A model generated the notes under the pieces. It was not told the origin of the DNA, did no database searches, and worked only from the letters and a program-made list of their open reading frames with translations. DNA of 64,000 nt from Pedobacter arcticus A12 (GTDB lineage Bacteria; Bacteroidota; Bacteroidia; Sphingobacteriales; Sphingobacteriaceae), in contig NZ_AKZJ01000014.1 of NCBI RefSeq assembly GCF_000302595.1, forward strand, positions 62,001-126,000, written 5' to 3'. This document shows positions 36,176 through 44,315 of the stretch, in pieces; position 1 is the first letter of the stretch, and every line of letters begins with the position of its first letter. The translations under genes and the position numbers were made by a program.

Positions 36176-37081
36176 TTATCTCAAGCTAAAAGTTCCTTTA
36201 CCCATGGTATAACCATCGGCATACAAAATAACAGTATAAGTACCTACCTCAAACGGGCTTCGGTTTGTCCAGTCTAACATGTACGTTTTTCCGTCACTAT
36301 TAAACTCAATGGCCGTTTTATAAGTGTATTGGAGCTGTTGCTCGTTAGCCATAAAAGCACCTCCCTCTCCAATAATTAAATTGCCGGCAGGGTCTAAAAT
36401 GCGCATAAATACATCATGCATGCCTTTTTCTGCAATTGGATTGGTGTTTATCGCAAACCGCACTTTAATTTTTTGTGCAGTGCTGGCTCTCGTTACATCT
36501 GTCTCTTTTCCGCTAGATTTTATTCTGAAAGCCATAATATCAACAGCAGAGGTTTTTAAAGCGGCACCTGCTTTTACACGGACATTAAGCGAATCGTTGC
36601 TTTTGCTTAACCGTGTAGCTAATTGCTTAACATCGTTAACTGTAGACTTTAAACTATCTCTTTCGCCCGTTAAAGCATTGTTTTTCTTGATTAAATCATC
36701 AATATCATTGGTGTATTTACCAACAAAATATTTTAGTTGTTTTACGTCTTCTCGGGCTTTAGCCAACTCACCTGCAGTTAGTTTACCTTTACCTAAGGCT
36801 ACTCTAAGTTGTGCTATTTTAGTTTTTAGTTCTTCGTCTTTAACTTTTAGTTCTTCAGATAGTTCTCCACTAGAACTGTTAGCTTGGTCTAACTCTGTTT
36901 CAAGTTTTTCTAGTTCGGTTTGTAAGGCAGTTTTTTCATCACTTACAGTTACTATTCTTTGGTCAGATTTGTTTTTCTGAAAGAATAGATAAACGTTTGT
37001 ACCTAACAGCGCAACTATTACCGCGATAAGAAAATAGATCTTATTGGTGTCTTTTTTCTTTTTTTGTTCTTGATTGTCCAT
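36176..37081 (-). CDS. Membrane-anchored coiled-coil protein of unknown function
   Basis: 301 residues. A short charged N-terminus (DNQEQKKKKD) precedes one transmembrane helix (about 16-33), then a long coiled coil (about 40-170) rich in Glu, Lys and Leu heptads ('ELEKLETELDQANSSSGELSEELKVKDEELK'), and a C-terminal beta-rich domain (about 178-301, 'VRFAINTNPIAEKGMHDVFMRILDPAGNLI', 'SPFEVGTYTVILYADGYTMGKGTFSLR') like an immunoglobulin-type fold. Topology by charge: N-terminus inside, coiled coil and domain in the periplasm. No family name recognised; similar proteins occur in Sphingobacteria. Confidence 0.75.
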   Translation of the reverse strand: MDNQEQKKKKDTNKIYFLIAVIVALLGTNVYLFFQKNKSDQRIVTVSDEKTALQTELEKLETELDQANSSSGELSEELKVKDEELKTKIAQLRVALGKGKLTAGELAKAREDVKQLKYFVGKYTNDIDDLIKKNNALTGERDSLKSTVNDVKQLATRLSKSNDSLNVRVKAGAALKTSAVDIMAFRIKSSGKETDVTRASTAQKIKVRFAINTNPIAEKGMHDVFMRILDPAGNLIIGEGGAFMANEQQLQYTYKTAIEFNSDGKTYMLDWTNRSPFEVGTYTVILYADGYTMGKGTFSLR

Positions 37082-37257
37082 TTTTAATAATTGTGTTTTG
37101 CCAAATTAACAAAAATTGTTCCAATAATTTGACAGGTTGATTACAAAAGGTTAGGGTATTAGAACGCTATTTCTTCTGGAATAATATAAATCGTTTTTAA
37201 CGAGCTTAATTCTTTAATTTTGAGCTATCCTGTTAACCTCAGTTTTATAAATAAAAA

Positions 37258-37680
37258 ATGGCAAGAATAATGGCTTTTGATTTTGGGACCAAACGACTGG
37301 GAATAGCCGTAACAGATCCACTGAAAATTTTCGCTACTGCTTTAACCACCATCCATCCAAAAGATATTGTTTCTTTTCTCCAAACATATTTACAAAGCGA
37401 GGAGGTAGAACTATTTGTTGTTGGCGAGCCAAAGCAAATGGATGGTACAGCATCGCAATCTGCACAACAGGTAAAAGGTTTTGCAAGCCTGCTAAAGAAA
37501 AAATTCCCTACTATTCCCATAGCGATGATGGACGAGCGTTTTACTTCTAAAATGGCTTCGGCTACCATTGCGCAAAGTGGTTTGAAAAAAATGGCAAGAC
37601 AAAACAAAGCGCTTATTGATACCATTTCGGCAACAATTATTCTACAATCATATTTAGAAAAAACGAGTCTTAACTTTTAA
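37258..37680 (+). CDS. ruvX: RNase H-fold nuclease RuvX (YqgF family)
   Basis: Putative Holliday junction resolvase, also implicated in 16S rRNA 5' processing. The 140 residues begin 'RIMAFDFGTKRLGIAVTDP', with the first catalytic Asp, and continue with 'ELFVVGEPKQMDGT', 'MDERFTSKMAS' (second acidic residue, E) and 'KALIDTISATIILQSYL' (third, D). All three acidic residues of the RNase H-like active site are kept. It lies 7 bases before recQ, giving a two-gene DNA-repair operon. Confidence 0.94.
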   Translation: MARIMAFDFGTKRLGIAVTDPLKIFATALTTIHPKDIVSFLQTYLQSEEVELFVVGEPKQMDGTASQSAQQVKGFASLLKKKFPTIPIAMMDERFTSKMASATIAQSGLKKMARQNKALIDTISATIILQSYLEKTSLNF

Positions 37681-37687
37681 CTTTAAA

Positions 37688-39799
37688 ATGCTTTCCCCAA
37701 ATAAACTGCTTAAAAAATATTTTGGTTATGATAGTTTTCGTCCGCAACAGCAAGAAATTATTGAAACCACTTTAAGCCATGCAGATTCTTTGGTGTTAAT
37801 GCCAACGGGTGGTGGAAAGTCGCTCTGTTTTCAAATTCCGGCTTTAATGCTTCCCGGTACCGCTTTGGTTATTTCGCCTTTAATTTCTTTGATGAAAGAC
37901 CAAGTTGATGCCTTAAACAATAACGGAATTCCCGCTGCATTTTTAAATAGCTCGCAAACCTTTGAACAGCAACAGTACATTTTAAACGCTTGTCACGAAC
38001 AACAGATTAAGTTGTTGTATGTTTCGCCAGAAAAACTGATATCAGATATGGATGTGATAGGGCAGGCTTGTAAAATAAGTTTATTTGCAATTGATGAAGC
38101 ACATTGTATCTCTGCTTGGGGGCATGATTTTAGGCCAGAATATACGCAGTTGGGCTTTCTTCGAGAAAAATTTGCTCACGTTCCATTTATCGCATTAACC
38201 GCTACCGCAGATAAAGTTACCCGTAGAGATATTGTTAATCAATTACGATTGCGAAACCCACAGGTATTCTTGAGCTCTTTTGACCGTAAAAATTTGAGTT
38301 TAGATGTTAGAATCGGTACTAAGCCAAAAGAAAAAATTAAAGAAATTATTGATTTTGTAAATGATCGTAAAGACCAAAGTGGTATAATTTACTGTTTAAG
38401 CAGAAAAAAGTGCGAAGAAGCTTATGAGGCGTTAGCAAATGCTGGAATTAGCGCTATGTTTTACCATGCCGGGATGAATAGCGAAGTTCGGTCTTCCGTT
38501 CAGGAGCGTTTTATTAATGACGAGTTACAGATAGTTTGTGCCACAGTTGCTTTTGGTATGGGGATCGATAAATCTAACGTACGTTGGGTTATCCATTACA
38601 ACCTGCCCAAAAATATGGAAGGTTATTATCAAGAAATTGGCCGGGCTGGGCGTGATGGTTTGCCCTCCGAAACTATTTTATATTACAACTATGCTGACAT
38701 GGCTATGCTTAGTAAATTTGCCGCAGATGGTGCATTAGCAGAGGTGAATTTAGAAAAATTAAAACGCATACAGCATTATGCCGAAGCTGACAGTTGCCGG
38801 AGAAAAATATTACTCAACTACTTTTCAGAAAACCTAACGGAAAACTGTGGCAATTGCGATGTGTGTGATAATCCGCGGAAGCATTTTGATGGAACCGTAA
38901 CTGTACAAAAAGCACTTTCGGCAATTATTAGAACTGGCGAGAAAGAAGCCGTAAGAATGATTATTGATATTTTACGCGGTTCTAAAAAACAAGACTTGGT
39001 TGCTGCCGGGTATGATAAGCTTAAAACTCACGGCGCAGGGCAGGAGATTCCAGCTTTTGATTGGGAACGCTATATCATGCAAATGCTAAACATTGGTCTT
39101 TTAGAGTTAGCTTACGATGAGAATTTTGCGCTAAAAGTAACCGAGTTTGGTAAGCAGGTTTTGTTTGAAGGGCAAAAAATAGAGCTAACGGTACTTCAAA
39201 GTTTAAAAACTGCCGAACCAGCTACAAAAACCCGAAAAACAAAAACAATTAGTTCGGATGAAGAGCTATTTAATAAGCTAAGAACAGTGAGGAGTAAGCT
39301 AGCTAAAGAAGAAAATGTGCCAGCCTATGTAATTTTTTCTGATGCTACTCTTAGAGAAATGGCGCAGGATAAACCAATTACCCCGTCAGATTTGTTGACG
39401 GTAGGCGGTGTTGGTGAGCATAAGTTAGATAAGTACGGTTCCTATTTTTTAGATGCCATTATTGATTTTAACCCAAACGCATCGGCGAAAGCCAAAGGCA
39501 GTACTTATAAAGATACACTTGCATTGCTAAAACAAAATGTAAGCGTACAGCAGATTGCCCAATCGCGGAATTTGGAGTTGACTACTGTTTATTCGCATAT
39601 AGCCCAACTTTATTTAAACGGCGACCTCAGCAGTTTGTCCTCCTACATTACCGAAGAAGAAGTTGTGGAAATTAAAGAAGCAAGCATTCGGATTGGGAAC
39701 GTGAGAGCCTTAAAACCCATTTTTGTAGAATTAAATGAACGTTTACCCTATTATAAAATACGTTTAGCTTTGGCTATCTTAGAAAAAAGAAGCTCCTAA
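37688..39799 (+). CDS. recQ: ATP-dependent DNA helicase RecQ
   Basis: 3'-5' helicase in recombination and fork repair. Motif 0 'FGYDSFRPQQ' (about 12-21), Walker A 'PTGGGKS' (39-45), DEAH box near 136 ('AIDEAHCISAWGHDFRPEY'), motif VI 'QEIGRAGRDGLPS', zinc-binding cysteines (about 369, 387, 390, 393) of the RQC domain, a winged helix, an HRDC domain ('LRTVRSKLAKEENVPAYVIFSDATLREMA', about 537-600), and a C-terminal helix-turn-helix ('QNVSVQQIAQSRNLELTTVYSHIAQ') common in Bacteroidota RecQ. 703 residues, complete. Confidence 0.97.
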   Translation: MLSPNKLLKKYFGYDSFRPQQQEIIETTLSHADSLVLMPTGGGKSLCFQIPALMLPGTALVISPLISLMKDQVDALNNNGIPAAFLNSSQTFEQQQYILNACHEQQIKLLYVSPEKLISDMDVIGQACKISLFAIDEAHCISAWGHDFRPEYTQLGFLREKFAHVPFIALTATADKVTRRDIVNQLRLRNPQVFLSSFDRKNLSLDVRIGTKPKEKIKEIIDFVNDRKDQSGIIYCLSRKKCEEAYEALANAGISAMFYHAGMNSEVRSSVQERFINDELQIVCATVAFGMGIDKSNVRWVIHYNLPKNMEGYYQEIGRAGRDGLPSETILYYNYADMAMLSKFAADGALAEVNLEKLKRIQHYAEADSCRRKILLNYFSENLTENCGNCDVCDNPRKHFDGTVTVQKALSAIIRTGEKEAVRMIIDILRGSKKQDLVAAGYDKLKTHGAGQEIPAFDWERYIMQMLNIGLLELAYDENFALKVTEFGKQVLFEGQKIELTVLQSLKTAEPATKTRKTKTISSDEELFNKLRTVRSKLAKEENVPAYVIFSDATLREMAQDKPITPSDLLTVGGVGEHKLDKYGSYFLDAIIDFNPNASAKAKGSTYKDTLALLKQNVSVQQIAQSRNLELTTVYSHIAQLYLNGDLSSLSSYITEEEVVEIKEASIRIGNVRALKPIFVELNERLPYYKIRLALAILEKRSS

Positions 39800-39967
39800 C
39801 TATGCAAATTTAAAATATTGGCATAGAAATTAGTAACCCCTTACTAATTGTTAACGGCGTTTTTGTAGCTTACCAATTATTCTTTTGTTTTTAAGCAATC
39901 CAAAAACAGGAATGTCGTTATTGTTTATCACGATTTATTTAAGACCAAATAAGGATTCATTTTATTG

Positions 39968-42190
39968 ATGATAGAAGTACAAAAAGAAAAATATAAATTT
40001 ATTACAAAAAAGCACTCTTATTTAACGGGAGTGCTTTTGTTGTCTTTTGTGGTTCTCTGTCCTCTTTTTTCGAAAGGAACAACACACAAAACGTTATTAA
40101 TTAAAGACTCTATAGACTGGGTAAACCAATTTATGCTTGATGTGATTAAATTGCAAAAGCAAAGACGAGATGTGGTATTTACCAAAGAAACCTACATTAA
40201 AAACAGGTTAATTTTAGATCAGGGGCCAAAAAGAATGTTTGGCAAAACAATCAATTATTACAGCAATATCAATACGAATCAGTTGGTTTGGCTCAACGAA
40301 AGCTACTCGCAATTACATTTTAGCAAAAAGGATGGTTATAAAGAGCGGGTGAATGCTACCAAAAGTTACGGTAAATATCCGTCGTGGGAGTTTAAAAGTG
40401 CGGCGCAGCTCAGTCTTAATTTTAGTGAGAATTTTATAAAATTTGAATCTCTTAGCGACAAAAACTTTGTTTCTCCCTTAGCACAAAATGCTTTTAATTT
40501 TTACGATTATAGGCTTATAGCAAAAGATAACGAAAAGGTAGTAATTCAGGTTATCCCGAAACATCGCTTTTCTCCTACTTTTGAAGGTCAGCTCACTTTT
40601 AATATCAATTCTTGCCAGTTAGCGCACCTTGATCTAAAAATAAATGGTGATAAAGGCATCAACTTTATCGACAGCTTGCAGGTTGTTCAAGAATATCCTA
40701 AAGATAGCACAGTGCCCACTTATACCTTGTTGAAATACAAAGGAGGGGTTTTAAAGTTTTATTTTTCGGGAAGTAGCCAAGCTGTTTTTACAGATGAGAA
40801 AAGTCCAAGTGAATTCTATCAGGATTTTAGAAAGCAAGAAGTTGTGAAAGATGATTCATCTGCTTATCGCTCGCGACTGTTAAAAGCCAATAGAAAAATT
40901 CCGCTAACTGTGCAGGAACGTTTGGCTTCAGAATACCAAGATTCTATCAATCGCCAGAGGAAACGTAATCCGATTATAGATTCGCTAGAGCGATTAAATT
41001 CGAGGGTAGGAATTTTACCCTTACTTTTTACAGAGAAGGAGTGGACCAATGAAAAGCGAGGTTTAGCAATTGTTTTTGATCCTATTGCACCAGCTTTTTT
41101 CTTTAATACCGTGGAAGGTTTTGGTGTGAATTACGGGGTGTCTTTTCTGAAATTTGCAAAAAACAATACCAGTTGGTCTGTAACGCCGAGGTTAAGGTAT
41201 GGTTTTGGAAATCAGGAGCTAAATTCTGACCTTTCTGCATCGTGGTATTACAAACCTAAAAAGCGGGGAACCTTAAATTTTAGTATAGGCAGCACCTACT
41301 TGGATTTAAATCCCAACGGTAGCTTAACTACGCTACAGAATACTTTAAACACTTTGTTTTTTGAGCAGAATTTCATGAAACTTTACCGGAAGGAATATAT
41401 AAGTGCTGGTATTGGTAGAGAGTTGGTGGGCAACCTTTATTTATCATTTGGTGCCGAGGTTTCTAAAAATTATTCGGTTAGCAACACCCAAGGTTTTGTT
41501 TTTAGGGATATCAAGTATAGAAACTACAGCTCTAATAATCCAATTGACCCAGCTTTAGAAGACAAACTTTTTCCAGCTTATACCTCTTTTTTTATAAACT
41601 CATCCTTAATTTACACCCTAAAGCAACCGTATATTACCAAGGATAAGATTAAGATTTACAAACTACCCTTGGGTCCAAGGTTTGTTTTCTCTTATAAGAG
41701 GGGCATACCAAACATGTTCCACTCTACCTCCGATTATAATTATGTAGAGCTTGAAATTCAGCATGAAAAATTGGATATGGGTTTATGGGGCTATGGTTCT
41801 TATTCGGTGTCTGCCGGTAAATTTATTAATCGTAAAACAGCTTATTACCCCGAGTGGCGTCATTTTAGTGGTAACTTAGCCTTAATATTTAATCCCAGTT
41901 TAAGGAGTTTCCACTTGTTAGATTTTTATACCTACAGTACCGATCAGTATTTTTTTGAAGGGCATTTTGAACATAATTTTAACCAGTATTTTTCTAACAG
42001 AGTGCCACAGTTGAGAAAGCTAAAATTACAAGAGCTTGTTGGTGGGGGCTATCTTTATCAACCGGAAAAAGGAAATTACTTAGAGGTTTATGTAGGTTTA
42101 AAGCGCCTATTCTTTAGAGCCGATTATGCGGTTTCTTTTAATGATTCGGGCCTATTGAATCACGGGTTTAAAATCTCCTATAATTTTTAG
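39968..42190 (+). CDS. DUF5686 family exported protein
   Basis: 740-residue protein of the DUF5686 family, found in Bacteroidota and of unknown function. A signal or anchor helix lies at about 18-37; the N-terminal half is mostly mixed beta ('EGQLTFNINSCQLAHLDLKINGDKGINFIDSLQVVQEY'), and the C-terminal half is a barrel-like set of strands ending in 'YAVSFNDSGLLNHGFKISYNF' with the terminal Phe expected of outer-membrane proteins. Unlike many family members it lacks an obvious carboxypeptidase-regulatory-like domain at the N-terminus. ATG at 39968 is chosen over the adjacent TTG. It stands alone after recQ. Confidence 0.85.
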   Translation: MIEVQKEKYKFITKKHSYLTGVLLLSFVVLCPLFSKGTTHKTLLIKDSIDWVNQFMLDVIKLQKQRRDVVFTKETYIKNRLILDQGPKRMFGKTINYYSNINTNQLVWLNESYSQLHFSKKDGYKERVNATKSYGKYPSWEFKSAAQLSLNFSENFIKFESLSDKNFVSPLAQNAFNFYDYRLIAKDNEKVVIQVIPKHRFSPTFEGQLTFNINSCQLAHLDLKINGDKGINFIDSLQVVQEYPKDSTVPTYTLLKYKGGVLKFYFSGSSQAVFTDEKSPSEFYQDFRKQEVVKDDSSAYRSRLLKANRKIPLTVQERLASEYQDSINRQRKRNPIIDSLERLNSRVGILPLLFTEKEWTNEKRGLAIVFDPIAPAFFFNTVEGFGVNYGVSFLKFAKNNTSWSVTPRLRYGFGNQELNSDLSASWYYKPKKRGTLNFSIGSTYLDLNPNGSLTTLQNTLNTLFFEQNFMKLYRKEYISAGIGRELVGNLYLSFGAEVSKNYSVSNTQGFVFRDIKYRNYSSNNPIDPALEDKLFPAYTSFFINSSLIYTLKQPYITKDKIKIYKLPLGPRFVFSYKRGIPNMFHSTSDYNYVELEIQHEKLDMGLWGYGSYSVSAGKFINRKTAYYPEWRHFSGNLALIFNPSLRSFHLLDFYTYSTDQYFFEGHFEHNFNQYFSNRVPQLRKLKLQELVGGGYLYQPEKGNYLEVYVGLKRLFFRADYAVSFNDSGLLNHGFKISYNF

Positions 42191-42230
42191 GATGTTTTAT
42201 TGATTAGAGAAATGGAGCGATTAAATTCCG

Positions 42231-42503
42231 TTAACCCAAATCCATTCCATTTATAAACGTAGCAACGAAATGTGTAATCTTTTTCAATAGCCTGTCGGCC
42301 AGTGGTTTTCGTTTTAACAAACTTGGCTTTTCTCCTTTAATAAGTTCTAAACTTCGTCTTTAAGTGGTTCTCTTTCTGCAAAAAGGTAATCATCAATCAG
42401 TTTCTGTGTACGTTCGGCAGATAGGTTTTCTTCCTTTACTATTTTAGAAAACTTGAATCTTGAGCTAGTTATGTATGAGTTGTATCTTCTACAGAATCTA
42501 TTT
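42231..42503 (-). pseudogene. C-terminal remnant of hsdR (type I restriction subunit R)
   Basis: On the minus strand two short frames join into an HsdR-like C-terminus: 'FSKIVKEENLSAERTQKLID...YLFAEREPLKDEV' (42350-42503) and, after a one-base shift at 42348-42351, 'LELIKGEKPSLLKRKPLADR...HFVATFINGMDLG' ending at TAA 42231. The helical tail with 'EKPSLLKRK...RI..F...FI' is the pattern of type I R-subunit ends. About 90 of ~1000 codons remain; the helicase and nuclease parts are absent. This explains the 320-base gap between the DUF5686 and Fic genes. The family call rests on recognition by eye. Confidence 0.62.
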
Positions 42504-42510
42504 GTTTAGG

Positions 42511-43404
42511 TCAATCAAAATCAATTTCAAAATACTTTAAAATAGCTTTGTAATTATCCTGAGCTGTAAGACAAGTATCTAACAAGTATTCTTTTATACA
42601 GCTCCACTGTTGCAAACCACGATAATAAAACAACTTTAAATCATCGTCAATAATAAAAGGTACAATATTGTTAGCAAGGCATTCTTTAAATAATATTAGT
42701 CGGCCTACCCGTCCGTTGCCATCCTGAAAAGGATGAATAATCTCAAACCGGTAGTGAAAGTCGATAATGTCTTTTAAAGTTTTTTTCTCAATGTTATAAT
42801 AATCAGAGAGCAGTTCTCTAATTTTTAGTGCAACTTCTTTGGGATGGCAAGTTTCGTTGCCTCCTACTTCATTAGGGAGTTTTTTATATTCACCAACCTT
42901 AAACCAATCTTTACTACTGTCTGATGTACCTGATTTTAATAGGAAATGAAGTTCCTTAATCAAAGATTCTGTCAGTTTTGATTTTGCCTTATCGATAATA
43001 AGATCAATACAGCGAAAGTGATTAGAGGTTTCAATAATGTCATCAACATTCACGCTTTCTTTAGAAATCCCGATAGTATTGGTTTCAAAAATATAGCGTG
43101 TTTGCTCATGAGTTAGTTTACTTCCTTCTATTCTATTAGAATTATAAGTTAAGTCAATCTGTGTTCGGTGGTAGATGCCACCTTTAAGTTTCATGTCTTT
43201 TTGCTCTTTTAAGTAGTTGAGCAAAATATTATCACTAAATTTTTTCTTGTTTTCTTTTTCTGGCAATGATGCGTCTTCCGGAATATTCCAAGTTTTACCT
43301 GTTAAAAAAGCTCCACTGAGTTTGTCTTTAGCGCAGTAATTTCTAACAGTTCTTTCGGGACTATTCCATTTTTTAGCAAACTCTCCAACAGACAAAAATC
43401 TCAT
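42511..43404 (-). CDS. Fic family protein with N-terminal HTH and inhibitory motif
   Basis: 297-residue enzyme expected to transfer AMP (or another phosphate compound) to a target hydroxyl. The Fic active-site motif is complete, 'HPFQDGNGRVGR' at H224-R235, including the catalytic His and the phosphate-binding GNGR. The self-inhibitory motif [S/T]xxxE[G/N] is seen as S89-NRI-E93-G94 ahead of the Fic core, so this is a class II type with built-in control. The first ~45 residues look like a MerR-like or excisionase-like helix-turn-helix ('SVGEFAKKWNSPERTVRNYCAKDKL'). It lies inside the decayed restriction locus, between hsdS and hsdR remnants, and itself looks intact. Confidence 0.9.
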   Translation of the reverse strand: MRFLSVGEFAKKWNSPERTVRNYCAKDKLSGAFLTGKTWNIPEDASLPEKENKKKFSDNILLNYLKEQKDMKLKGGIYHRTQIDLTYNSNRIEGSKLTHEQTRYIFETNTIGISKESVNVDDIIETSNHFRCIDLIIDKAKSKLTESLIKELHFLLKSGTSDSSKDWFKVGEYKKLPNEVGGNETCHPKEVALKIRELLSDYYNIEKKTLKDIIDFHYRFEIIHPFQDGNGRVGRLILFKECLANNIVPFIIDDDLKLFYYRGLQQWSCIKEYLLDTCLTAQDNYKAILKYFEIDFD

Positions 43405-43501
43405 TGTTATTGATATTTATCGGCAAAGATACCATTAAAATGGATTTAAAATAGCGGATTATTGCCGATAACGGCAAGTAGATAAATTGGAGAAGGGGTT
43501 T

Positions 43502-44306
43502 TTATCCAAATAAATTTTGGAGTAGATATTTTTTTTGGAGTTCGTATTGTGTTAATATATTCTTTTCTATCTCTATTTTTTCATTAATTGAAGCAAGAAT
43601 TAGTAATGAAAGATTGTTCTGACTCATCTATCGGTAGTGGCAATTCAGCACCATTTAGAAAATCTTTATTGTTAATGTTCATTGTGTTTTTCGCACCTTT
43701 TTGAACCAAAGGATTTAAATAATTATACGTATTGACTGTAATGGCAAAAAGTAATTTATTCTGCGTTTCGGAAAAAAACATTTGTGTGGCTTTATCGGTC
43801 TTGTCATAATCATTACTCAGCGTAAACAAATCTCGAACTTTTTGATAAAATCGTTTTTCAGAAGCTCGAATATCCCGTATGCGAGCTAGTAATTCATCAA
43901 AATAATCAGGTCTACCATCAGGGTTTTTTAGGCGTTCATCATCCATCAAAAAACCCTTAATCATATATTTTTTGAGATTGCGATTTGCCCACTGTCTAAA
44001 TTGTGTCCCTCGCTTGCTTCTCACCCGAAAACCAATTGCCAAAATCATATCCAAACTGTAGAAAGTAACGGAGTACTTTTTGCCATCAGTGGCAGTTGTC
44101 AAGTAATTCTTTACAACTGATTCTGAATCTAACTCTTTGTCTTCTAATACATTATTGACATGTTGACCTATATTCTGTTTAGAGGTGTCAAAAAGTTCTG
44201 CTAACTGATTTTGATTCATCCATACAGAACCATCTTTTGCATATAAAGCAATAGAAACTTTACCGTCTTGAGTTTTGTAAATGATGATATTTTTCTCTTC
44301 ACTCAT
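43502..44306 (-). pseudogene. RhuM-HsdS chimera formed by deletion
   Basis: Residues 1-190 (43737-44306) are RhuM family: 'YAKDGSVWMNQNQLAELFDTSKQNIGQHVNNVL', 'SLDMILAIGFRVRSKRGTQFRQWA', 'DYFDELLARIRDIRASEKRFYQKV', ending at 'FFSETQNKLLFAIT'. RhuM proteins normally go on for ~140 more residues. Here the frame instead enters 'VNTYNYLNPLVQKGAKNTMN...LPLPIDESEQ', the style of an HsdS target-recognition domain end, and stops at 43584. In another frame the hsdS tail goes on, 'LASINEKIEIEKNILTQYELQKKYLLQNLFG', to a TAA at 43502. So a deletion joined rhuM to the last ~80 codons of hsdS, and a later indel near 43598 broke the frame. The 240-residue chimeric frame could still be translated. Confidence 0.72.
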
Positions 44307-44315
44307 AACTCGTAA

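Noticed and set aside
36324-36980. 218-codon plus-strand frame opposite the coiled-coil gene
   Set aside because: It is the antisense image of Glu/Lys-rich coiled-coil codons (it reads as Ser/Leu/Phe-rich), a common artefact; the minus-strand gene has a membrane anchor, heptads and a terminator.
43584-44306. Intact RhuM gene
   Set aside because: It is too short for RhuM and the last 50 residues switch to HsdS-type sequence; treated as a chimera instead.
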